A DNA stretch of 64,000 bases from Diaminobutyricimonas aerilata (lineage in GTDB: Bacteria; Actinomycetota; Actinomycetes; Actinomycetales; Microbacteriaceae), in contig NZ_PGFF01000001.1 of the NCBI RefSeq assembly GCF_002797715.1, forward strand, positions 2,317,304 through 2,381,303, read 5' to 3'. Positions within the stretch are counted from its first letter, which is position 1. Every line of letters begins with the position of its first letter. Below, one piece after another: positions 17,806-25,500 of this stretch. The notes under the pieces were generated by a model. That model did not search any database. It was not told where the DNA came from and worked only from the letters and a program-made list of their open reading frames with translations. The translations under genes and the position numbers were made by a program.

Positions 17806-19002
17806 TCAGGCGCCTTCCGCTTCGGCCTCGAGCTGCTGCAGTCGCTGCTGCGCGATGGACTCCGTGTCGGCGTCGGCATCGAACCGCACGGCCGCGCCCG
17901 GCTCGTCGGACAGGCCGAAGCCGTGCTCGATGCGCCAGCTCACCCACACCTCCGCGCCTTCGTTCACGACGGGCCCGAACACCATGTTCTGCGCGAACAC
18001 GGTGACGACCCCGACACCCGGCACGGCGACGAGATACGTCGTGCTGACTCCGCTGAACGACACGTCGACGACGCGGCCGGGGCCGAGGATGTTGACGCCC
18101 GCCGCCGGGGCGGGTTCCTCGGTGTGCAGCAGGAGCTTCTCCGGGCGCACGCCGACCGTCACTTCGCCGGTGTGACGCTGCGCGCGATCCCGCGGCACCT
18201 CGAGGCGCCGCCCGGCGACGTCGACCACGATCGATGACGCGCTCGCCGTGGCGATCGGACCGGTGAACAGGTTCGACTGGCCGAGGAACGTCGCGACGAA
18301 GGCGGTGCGCGGCAGCTCGTAGAGCTCTTCCGGGGCACCCATCTGCTCGATGCGTCCCTTGTTCATGACCGCGACGGTGTCGGCCATGGTCATGGCCTCC
18401 TCCTGGTCGTGCGTCACGTGCAGGAAGGTGAGACCCACCTCGCTCTGGATGCGTTTCAGTTCGAGCTGCATCTGGCGGCGGAGTTTGAGGTCGAGCGCGC
18501 CGAGCGGCTCGTCGAGCAGGAGCAGTGCCGGGCGGTTCACGATCGCCCGGGCGAGCGCGACGCGCTGCTGCTGCCCGCCGGAGAGCTGCGACGGACGACG
18601 CTGAGCGAGGTGGTCGAGCTCGACGAGGGCGAGCGCCTCGTGGGCGCGGGTCGCGGCGTCCTTGACGCCGCGCCGCTTCAACCCGAAGGCGACGTTCTCG
18701 ATGATCGACATGTGCGGGAACAGCGCGTAGCTCTGGAAGACCGTGTTGACCGGCCGCTGGTGCGGTTTCGTCGCGGTGACGTCGTCACCGCCGATGAGCA
18801 CCCGCCCGTCCGTCGGCTCCTCGAGCCCGGCGACGAGTCGCAGGGTCGTCGTCTTGCCGCAACCGGAGGGGCCGAGCAGGGCGAAGAACGACCCGGCGGG
18901 GATCGAGAGGTGCAGGTCGTCGATCGCCGTGAATCCGGGGAACCGCTTGGTGATGCCGTCGAGCTGGAGGTCCGCGCCGGCCTCGTCGAACTTGTGTGTC
19001 AC
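17806..19002 (-). CDS. ABC transporter ATP-binding protein, PotA-like
   Basis: 398-residue ATPase. The nucleotide-binding domain (residues 15-250) has Walker A GPSGCGKTT, the Q-loop FQSYALFPH, the signature LSGGQQQR, Walker B LLLLDEPLGALD and the switch His in HVTHDQEEAM. The C-terminal TOBE-type regulatory domain (about 285-370) contains VGVRPEKLLL. It starts at GTG 19002, two bases after the potD stop. It powers the two permeases downstream. Confidence 0.95.
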   Translation of the reverse strand: MTHKFDEAGADLQLDGITKRFPGFTAIDDLHLSIPAGSFFALLGPSGCGKTTTLRLVAGLEEPTDGRVLIGGDDVTATKPHQRPVNTVFQSYALFPHMSIIENVAFGLKRRGVKDAATRAHEALALVELDHLAQRRPSQLSGGQQQRVALARAIVNRPALLLLDEPLGALDLKLRRQMQLELKRIQSEVGLTFLHVTHDQEEAMTMADTVAVMNKGRIEQMGAPEELYELPRTAFVATFLGQSNLFTGPIATASASSIVVDVAGRRLEVPRDRAQRHTGEVTVGVRPEKLLLHTEEPAPAAGVNILGPGRVVDVSFSGVSTTYLVAVPGVGVVTVFAQNMVFGPVVNEGAEVWVSWRIEHGFGLSDEPGAAVRFDADADTESIAQQRLQQLEAEAEGA

Positions 19003-19004
19003 GT

Positions 19005-20213
19005 TCAGGCGCCGAGCAGCACGCTCTGGAAGTCCGACCCGTACTTCTGTTCCTCGGCACTCGTGAGGGTGCGGAACGCGTGCACGGTCGACAGGGTCTC
19101 GTCGTCGGGGAAGATCAGCTGGTTCTCGGCGAGCGCCGGGTCGATCGCCGCCGCGGCCTCCTTGGCTCCGACGACGGGGGTCACGTAGTTGACCCAGGCC
19201 GCGACCTCGGCGGCGACCTCGGGCTCGTAGTAGTAGTTCATGAGCGTCTCGGCGTTGGTCTTGCGGGTGGAGCCGATCGGCACGACGAAGGTGTCGTTCC
19301 AGATCGTGCCGCCCGCGGCGGGGATCGCGAACTTCCACTTCTCGCGGCCCTCTTCGGCGTTGAGGGTCGTGATGTCGCCTGACCAGCAGATGGCGGCGAG
19401 CGTGTCGCCGTTCGCGAGGTCTTCGAGGTAGGCGTTGCCCTTGACGTTGCGGATCTGACCGGACTCGACATGCTCCCGGAACACGTCGAGGCCCTTCTCG
19501 AAGTCGGCGTCGTCGAAGTCGGTGATGTCGAGGCCCTCGTCGAGCATGATCACCCCGATGGTGTCGCGCATCTCCGAGAGCACGCCGACACGGCCCTTGA
19601 GCTCGGGCGCCCACAGGTCGCTCACCGAGGCGAGGCCCTGAGGGAGCTCGTCGACGTTCCAGGCGATCCCGGCGAAGCCGCCCTGCCACGGCAGCGACTT
19701 CTTGCGCCCCGGGTCGAAGTCGGGGTCGGCGAGGCTCGGCGTGAGGTTCTTGATGTTCGGGATGTTGTCGTGTTCGAGTTCCTGCACGTACCCGAGGCGG
19801 ACGAGCCGGGCGACCATCCACTCGGTGAGGCACACCGTGTCGGCGCCGATGTCCTGTCCGAGGGCGAGCTGGTCGCGCACCTTCGCGTAGTACGTGTTGT
19901 TGTCGTCGACGTCGACGTTGTAGGTGACGTCGATGCCGGTCTGCTCGATGAAGCGCTCGAGCGTGGGGTAGTTGCCCTCGTCGTCCTCGTCCATGTAGCC
20001 GGGCCAATTGGCCCAGACGAGACGCTTGTCGGAGTCGGACTTGTCCTCGGCCGGCTTCGGCGGTTCGTTGCCGCCTTGGGCGCAGGCGCTGAGCGTGAGG
20101 GCCGCGGCACCGAGACCACCGGCGGTCATCAGCGACCGCCGGGAGAGCTGCGCGCGCCGCGCTCCCGCGATGAGCTGCCGGATGAGGGGGTCTTCGGGAA
20201 GACGACGAGACAT
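19005..20213 (-). CDS. Extracellular solute-binding lipoprotein, PotD/PotF-like
   Basis: 402-residue binding protein. The N-terminus combines a twin-arginine-like SRRSLM (residues 24-29) with a lipobox LTLSAC (Cys44), pointing to Tat export followed by lipidation. The mature part begins LVWANWPGYMD and contains YNVDVDDNNTYYAKV, CLTEWMVARL and AAICWSGDI, all typical of the PotD/PotF cluster. AAGGAG is well placed before ATG 20213, which is preferred over upstream starts that would bury the signal peptide. It is the first gene of the potDABC-aminotransferase operon and is divergent from ald. Confidence 0.92.
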   Translation of the reverse strand: MSRRLPEDPLIRQLIAGARRAQLSRRSLMTAGGLGAAALTLSACAQGGNEPPKPAEDKSDSDKRLVWANWPGYMDEDDEGNYPTLERFIEQTGIDVTYNVDVDDNNTYYAKVRDQLALGQDIGADTVCLTEWMVARLVRLGYVQELEHDNIPNIKNLTPSLADPDFDPGRKKSLPWQGGFAGIAWNVDELPQGLASVSDLWAPELKGRVGVLSEMRDTIGVIMLDEGLDITDFDDADFEKGLDVFREHVESGQIRNVKGNAYLEDLANGDTLAAICWSGDITTLNAEEGREKWKFAIPAAGGTIWNDTFVVPIGSTRKTNAETLMNYYYEPEVAAEVAAWVNYVTPVVGAKEAAAAIDPALAENQLIFPDDETLSTVHAFRTLTSAEEQKYGSDFQSVLLGA

Positions 20214-20361
20214 GTGCGACTCCTTCTCGTTGGGCGCGAGGGTCCGCGACCGGAGCCGCGTGGAACGATCCTGGCACAGCGCGGATTCGATCGGTACGCC
20301 TGGACGCCCGATTCCTGCACTGCGAAACATAGAATTCACGAAATCAGCGGTTCTGCGCCGA

Positions 20362-20398
20362 AATCCTTGCGGATTCCATCGTGCTCGCTCGCTAGCCT
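20362..20398 (+). promoter_or_regulatory. ald promoter with inverted repeat at the -35 position
   Basis: TAGCCT (20393-20398) lies six bases before the ald ATG (20405), the same arrangement as at gabT copy 1. Upstream, AATCC-TTGC-GGATT (20362-20375) forms a small inverted repeat, and the overlapping CGGATTCC (20370-20377) covers where the -35 would be. CGGATTCC recurs between the Lrp-type regulator and the aldehyde dehydrogenase. Candidate operator shared by the divergent potD operon. Confidence 0.45.
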
Positions 20399-20404
20399 GG
20401 TGCC

Positions 20405-21520
20405 ATGAGGATCGCCATCCCGACCGAGGTGAAGAACAACGAGTTCCGTGTCGCGATCACCCCGTCGGGTGCTCACGACCTGGTCGCCCGCGGCCACGAG
20501 GTGCTCGTGCAGTCCGGCGCCGGCGAGGGATCGTCGCTGCCCGACGCGGCCTACGTCGACGCCGGGGCCCGCATCCTCCCCGACGCCGAGGCCGCGTGGG
20601 GTGAGGCCGAGCTGCTGCTCAAGGTGAAGGAGCCGATCGAGAGCGAGTACGGGTTCTTCCGCGACGATCTCGTGCTGTTCGCCTACCTGCACCTCGCCGC
20701 CGAACCGGAGCTCACCCGCGCGCTCACCGGTGCGCGGATGACGGCGATCGCGTACGAGACGGTGCAGCTGCCCAACCGCGCGCTTCCGCTGCTCGCACCG
20801 ATGAGCGAGGTGGCCGGTCGACTGGCTCCGATCGTCGGGGCGAACGCGATGCTCAAGCCGAACGGCGGACCGGGGCTCCTCGTCCCCGGCGTGCCCGGCA
20901 CCTACCCGGCGAAGGTCGTCGTGCTCGGGGGCGGCGTGGCCGGTACGAACGCGGTGTCGGTCGCGGTCGGCCTGGGCGCCGACGTGACCGTGCTCGACAC
21001 GAACCTGGCCCGGCTGCGCGAGCTCGACGCCCTCTACGCCGGCCGCATCCGCACGATCGCGTCGAACGCGTACGAGATCGAGCGGGCCGTGCTCGACGCG
21101 GACCTCGTGATCGGCTCGGTGCTCGTGCCGGGGGCGAAAGCGCCGAAGCTCGTGAGCAACGCGCTCGTCTCGCGCATGAAGCCGGGCAGCGTGCTCGTCG
21201 ACATCGCCGTCGACCAGGGCGGCTGCTTCGAGGACTCCCACCCGACGACCCACGCGGACCCCACCTTCCCGGTGCACGGGTCGCTGTTCTACTGCGTCGC
21301 GAACATGCCCGGGGCCGTGCCGCACACCTCCACCTTCGCCCTGACGAACGCGACCCTGCCGTACGTACGGGCCGTCGCCGACTCGGGATGGCTGCCGGCG
21401 GCACGCGCCGATGCCTCTCTCGCGGCCGGCCTGAACACGCACGACGGCGCCGTGGTGAACACCCCGGTCGCGGAGGCGCACGGGATGCCGCACTCCGAGC
21501 TCGCCGACCTGTTGGGCTGA
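20405..21520 (+). CDS. ald: Alanine dehydrogenase
   Basis: 371-residue NAD-dependent enzyme interconverting L-alanine and pyruvate plus ammonia. The N-terminus MRIAIPTEVKNNEFRVAIT, the catalytic lysine region LLKVKEP, FAYLHLAAEP, the NAD motif VVLGGGVAGTNAV, then DIAVDQGGCFEDSHPTTH are all diagnostic. It probably regenerates pyruvate and 2-oxoglutarate-linked nitrogen for the nearby transaminases. A leaderless start is likely. It converges with the ftsK-like gene, six bases between stop codons. Confidence 0.97.
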   Translation: MRIAIPTEVKNNEFRVAITPSGAHDLVARGHEVLVQSGAGEGSSLPDAAYVDAGARILPDAEAAWGEAELLLKVKEPIESEYGFFRDDLVLFAYLHLAAEPELTRALTGARMTAIAYETVQLPNRALPLLAPMSEVAGRLAPIVGANAMLKPNGGPGLLVPGVPGTYPAKVVVLGGGVAGTNAVSVAVGLGADVTVLDTNLARLRELDALYAGRIRTIASNAYEIERAVLDADLVIGSVLVPGAKAPKLVSNALVSRMKPGSVLVDIAVDQGGCFEDSHPTTHADPTFPVHGSLFYCVANMPGAVPHTSTFALTNATLPYVRAVADSGWLPAARADASLAAGLNTHDGAVVNTPVAEAHGMPHSELADLLG

Positions 21521-21526
21521 CGGACG

Positions 21527-24328
21527 TCACGGCGCCGCTCGACGGCGACGCGGCGCACCGCCGGACGTCGGCGGAGAGCCTGTTTCGATCGCTGCACGTC
21601 TCAGCCGACCGTCGGGCTCGAGCAGCCACCCGGCGACGTCCGGCGGTAGTGGCGGCGGCAGCTCGCGCCGCCGGGTGAGGGTGCGCAGCTCCGCCACGGT
21701 GCATCCGTCGAAGAGGACCGGCAACCGTCTGCCGAGCTCGGTCACCGCGTTCCAGTGGCCCTGCCACACGTCGGGATCGCCGACGAGCACGGTCGGCGCT
21801 GCGCCGGAGCCGACCTCGAGCTGCGGGCGGTCGTGGGCAGCGACGTCGGCGATGCGGAGCGCCGGACCGGCGTCCCGCCAGCGGGCGATCAGCTCACGTG
21901 GTCGTGCCGAGACGACGACGAGGCCCTCCCGGCCGGGATGCACCCGTACCGCTCGGACGTGCTCGTCGGCCGCCGGCAGCCGGTGCGGGAGGGCGACCTG
22001 CAGCCGCCGACCGTCGAGGTGTGCGCCGCCGGGTGGCAGCCGCGGCCCCCAATTGTCTGCGGATCCGCCGGCCATGAGGTGCTCCTGCCGGTCGTCGATG
22101 CGCAACAGCAGTCGCGTGCGACATGCGGCCAGCACGTGCGCGAGCCGACCGCTCGCGCGGGCGACCGTCATGGCGGCCCGCACGCCGCCGGCCGGTCCCT
22201 CCCGCAGCAGGCGGACCAGCCGGTCGAGCATCACCGTCGCGTACTCGTCCCCCGCGGCGTGCAGCACCGCATCGAGGTCGTCGAGCAGCAGGAGCGCCGG
22301 CACAGCTCCGGCGAACGCCTCCTCGGCGTCGTCGAGGGCGTCCCACACCTGCGCGAGTCTCGCCGCCGGGCGGATGACCGGAACGCGGGCCTCGGCGTGG
22401 AGGGCGGCCAGGAGGGTCGATCTGCCCGACCGGGCGGAGCCGACGGCGACGAGGTGTCCCTCCGTCCAGGTGAGCACCTCCTGCCGTTGCTCGGAAGGGA
22501 CGTCGAGCACGCCGACGACGATCCCGTCGTGGTCGCCGAGCGTCGACCGCGGAATCGCCGAGGGCAGCGGCGGCAGCCAGGGACGGTGCACGGCCACTGT
22601 CGGGTGGAGGGCTGCGACGCCGGCGATGTCGGCGGCGCCGGCGAGGGCGACCTGGACCGGCACGGCCGGTTCACCTCGCCGCACGACGAGCGCGCGCCCG
22701 GCCGGGGTGGCCGCGAGTTCCGCCGCGTGCGGCACCCCGAGCACCGCCGTGCTGTCGGCGGCCGAGGTGACCCGCAACGACACGCGCAGTCCCGCGTTCG
22801 CAAGCACCGCGTCCCGCACGACCCCTGCCGGTCGTTGAGTGCAGAGCACGAGGTGCACGCCGAGCGAGCGTCCGCGCGCCGCGAGATCGGCGACGAGGGA
22901 GTGCAGATCGGGGAACTGTTCGGCGAGCACCGCGTACTCGTCGACGAGCACCACGAGCCGTGCGAGCCCGGCGACCTGTTCAATCGAACGGGCGCCCACC
23001 TCGGCGAGCAGTCGTTCCCGTCGCCGCAGCTCCGCGCCGAGGCTCTCGAGGGCGCGGCGCGCCTCGCCGTCGTCGAGGTCGGTGAGCACGCCGACCACGT
23101 GCGGGAGCGATTCGAGCGGCGCGAACGCGGCGCCGCCCTTGAAGTCGACGAGCAGGAAGGTGACTCGATCGGGGGCGTGACGCGCGGCCATCGCCAGCAC
23201 CCAGGCGATGAGCAGTTCGCTCTTGCCGCTTCCCGTCGTGCCGGCCACGACCGCGTGCGGACCGTCGACGGCGAGGTCGAGGGCGAACTCCCCTTCACCG
23301 TCGTGACCGATGGAGGCGTCGAGACCGCGACCGCCGGAGGGCGAGTTGGTGAGCGTCGAGAACGGCACCGCGGCGGGCGGCGCGGGAACGGCGCCGAGGT
23401 GCTCCGCCGCTCGAGCGAGCGTCGAGGCGAACTCCTGCGCCTCGGATCGGGTGAGGTAGGGCACGTCGAGGCGGACGTCGACTCGACCGTCGGGGTGGCG
23501 CTGCAGGCGCGGCGAGCCGTCGCCCACCCGCACCACGACGCGGCAGTCCCGCGGCAGACCCGCCGCATCCTCCGCCCAGGCGACACACACCGAGCCCTCG
23601 TCGCCGACGAGATCCACCCGGGCCGGATCGCGCCCGGTCCGATGCCGGTGCGGGAGTCGGAGGAACTCCTCCTCCGTGTCGCCGACGACCGCGGTTCCCG
23701 ACGGCGGGAGACGCGAGGCGAGCTGCGCGAGCACTCCTCGCACGTAGGCGCGGGCGACCACCTCCGGACCGACGACACCGATGCCGAGTCGGGCGTCCAC
23801 CGCCACCGGCGCGTCGGTGAGCGTCCGCGCGCGACGACGCAGTGCGGCGATCGACTCGTGCTCACGGGCCGGCGCTTCGGGGCTGACCCGCACCCTGCTC
23901 GGCGAGTCGCCGCGGCCCAGCATCACGGGGACCGGCGACGACGCGGGATGACGCCATCGCTCCGGGTCGTTCGCCGCCATCGCGACGACCGCCGCGGGGC
24001 CGGCTACCGCGAGGTCGAGGGCCGCCCGCTCCAGCGCGTGCAGCGCGGCGAGGGCACCCGTCCGCTCCTCGCATTCGCGCCGGATGCGCTGCTCCTCGCG
24101 GCGGGCGTGCCGTCGTCGGTGCACGCGGCCGTCGACGGTGCTCGCCACGGCGATGAGCGGCCCGAGCAGAGCGAAGGCGAGCGCGAACGGCGAGCGGGTG
24201 ATCGCCCACAGCACGACGGCCGCCGCGACGGGCGCGAGGGTCGCGAGCACCGGGAACGGCGCCGGCTGGTGGGGGGTGGCGGGGTCGGGCAGCACGAACC
24301 GGAGGTCGTCGACGGGAGGAGCGGACAT
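21527..24328 (-). CDS. FtsK/SpoIIIE-type ATPase, EccC-like, last gene of the FHA/kinase locus
   Basis: 933-residue membrane ATPase. Two N-terminal helices (about residues 20-62) precede a linker domain. The first FtsK/SpoIIIE domain (about 340-540) has an intact Walker A GTTGSGKSELL, LLVDFKGGAAF, Walker B VVLVDEY and VLCTQRPAGVV. A second ATPase-like domain (about 610-800) has GSARSGRST, where the Walker lysine is arginine, followed by ALLLLDDLDAV; the tail of about 130 residues suggests a third remnant. Two membrane helices followed by stacked ATPase domains with only the first intact resembles EccC of type VII secretion, yet no WXG100-like gene is visible. ATG 24328 abuts GGGAGG too closely for ideal initiation; GTG 24340 is an alternative. 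Stop codons of this gene and ald nearly touch. Confidence 0.86.
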   Translation of the reverse strand: MSAPPVDDLRFVLPDPATPHQPAPFPVLATLAPVAAAVVLWAITRSPFALAFALLGPLIAVASTVDGRVHRRRHARREEQRIRRECEERTGALAALHALERAALDLAVAGPAAVVAMAANDPERWRHPASSPVPVMLGRGDSPSRVRVSPEAPAREHESIAALRRRARTLTDAPVAVDARLGIGVVGPEVVARAYVRGVLAQLASRLPPSGTAVVGDTEEEFLRLPHRHRTGRDPARVDLVGDEGSVCVAWAEDAAGLPRDCRVVVRVGDGSPRLQRHPDGRVDVRLDVPYLTRSEAQEFASTLARAAEHLGAVPAPPAAVPFSTLTNSPSGGRGLDASIGHDGEGEFALDLAVDGPHAVVAGTTGSGKSELLIAWVLAMAARHAPDRVTFLLVDFKGGAAFAPLESLPHVVGVLTDLDDGEARRALESLGAELRRRERLLAEVGARSIEQVAGLARLVVLVDEYAVLAEQFPDLHSLVADLAARGRSLGVHLVLCTQRPAGVVRDAVLANAGLRVSLRVTSAADSTAVLGVPHAAELAATPAGRALVVRRGEPAVPVQVALAGAADIAGVAALHPTVAVHRPWLPPLPSAIPRSTLGDHDGIVVGVLDVPSEQRQEVLTWTEGHLVAVGSARSGRSTLLAALHAEARVPVIRPAARLAQVWDALDDAEEAFAGAVPALLLLDDLDAVLHAAGDEYATVMLDRLVRLLREGPAGGVRAAMTVARASGRLAHVLAACRTRLLLRIDDRQEHLMAGGSADNWGPRLPPGGAHLDGRRLQVALPHRLPAADEHVRAVRVHPGREGLVVVSARPRELIARWRDAGPALRIADVAAHDRPQLEVGSGAAPTVLVGDPDVWQGHWNAVTELGRRLPVLFDGCTVAELRTLTRRRELPPPLPPDVAGWLLEPDGRLRRAAIETGSPPTSGGAPRRRRAAP

Positions 24329-24416
24329 CCCTCCCAGCACATCGCGCCGCGGCGTGCCGCGGTGCCCGGATCGGGCGATCGGTGCGTGCGAGCCGGTTCG
24401 AGGGAACTGGGGAGGA

Positions 24417-25490
24417 TCAGCTCACGACGAAGAACTGCTCGCCGATGTCGACGCGCGCCCCGCGGGCCACGACGTAACGGCGACCAGGCTCGCAGCGCCG
24501 GGGTGCCGCGTCCGGCTCGCGCACGATCGTGCCGTTGCCGGAGAACCGGTCGAGCACCCAGAACGCGCCGCCCTCCTGGCCGAACTCGAGGTGCGTCTTC
24601 GACACCGACTTGCCCGGATCGAGCAACGGCACGAGATGGTCGAAGAACTCGCCGGGCTGCGGCACGGGATTGCGGCCGAGCAGGCCGGTCCCGAACACCG
24701 TGACACTCTCCCCCGTGCTGAACTGGAGCACGAATCGCGCCCCGGCCGGTCGATGCGAGACGAGCCGGGTGGCCTCGACGTCTTCGAACGACTCCGGATG
24801 CGCGGGCGCCGCCGCCGGCGACGCAGGAGCGGCGGGCCACGCAGGCGCGGTGGGCGACGCAGGCGCGGTGGGCGACGCGGGAGCGGTGGGCGCGACCGGA
24901 GCGGCGTGCTGCGGGTGGGCGTGCGGCAGCACTCCACTCGGCCGGGCACCGAGCGGCGGCTGCACGAGCGGCGGACGCGGTGCGTCGGGCGGGACCGGAG
25001 CGGCATGCCGGGCGTGCAACTCGGCCGATGCCGTGGCCGTCCGTTCGGCGCGCGGCGCGGGCTCCGGCTCGGCGGAGGGCACCGCTTCGACGGATGACGC
25101 GGGTTCCGGCGCGGCGGAGGGCGCCGGGTCCGGCGCGGCGGGACGCGCCGCGGGCGCGTCGGACGGAGCGTCGTCGCTCGGCGGCTCGGGCGCGGGTGTG
25201 GCGGGTTGCGGCCGGAGCCGGGGTGAGGTCTGAGCCGCGGGAGAGGCGGGGTCGAGCGACGACCACGAGGGCAGATCGAGATCGAGCACACGCTCGGGGC
25301 GCGCCGGGGCGTTTGGAGCCGGCGGCTCCGCCGACTCGACAGGGGGCTCTCGCAACTGCAGCGGCGTGATCCGGATCGTGTCGTTCACGGCGGTCGGCGG
25401 TGGTGTCGCGCGGACCGTCACCGCGCGACCGCATTCGCCGCAGAACAGGGCACCGCTCGGGAGCGGTGTGCCGCAGTACGCGCAGTCCAC
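24417..25490 (-). CDS. Zinc-ribbon plus FHA-domain protein with Ala/Pro-rich linker
   Basis: 357-residue cytoplasmic protein. Residues 3-23 form a zinc ribbon (CAYCG, then CGECGR). A long low-complexity Pro/Ala/Ser linker (about 60-245), including APASPTAP-type repeats, connects to a C-terminal FHA domain (about 250-357). The phosphothreonine-binding landmarks are GRNPVPQ, SVSKTHLEF and RFSGNGTIV, so it should read phosphorylated targets of the locus kinase. GTG 25490 is chosen because GGGGAG precedes it at good spacing and the zinc ribbon begins directly after it. It lies between the transglutaminase-like and FtsK-like genes and could bridge phosphorylation to the ATPase, which is inference. 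Confidence 0.88.
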   Translation of the reverse strand: MDCAYCGTPLPSGALFCGECGRAVTVRATPPPTAVNDTIRITPLQLREPPVESAEPPAPNAPARPERVLDLDLPSWSSLDPASPAAQTSPRLRPQPATPAPEPPSDDAPSDAPAARPAAPDPAPSAAPEPASSVEAVPSAEPEPAPRAERTATASAELHARHAAPVPPDAPRPPLVQPPLGARPSGVLPHAHPQHAAPVAPTAPASPTAPASPTAPAWPAAPASPAAAPAHPESFEDVEATRLVSHRPAGARFVLQFSTGESVTVFGTGLLGRNPVPQPGEFFDHLVPLLDPGKSVSKTHLEFGQEGGAFWVLDRFSGNGTIVREPDAAPRRCEPGRRYVVARGARVDIGEQFFVVS

Positions 25491-25500
25491 GTGTCTCCCC

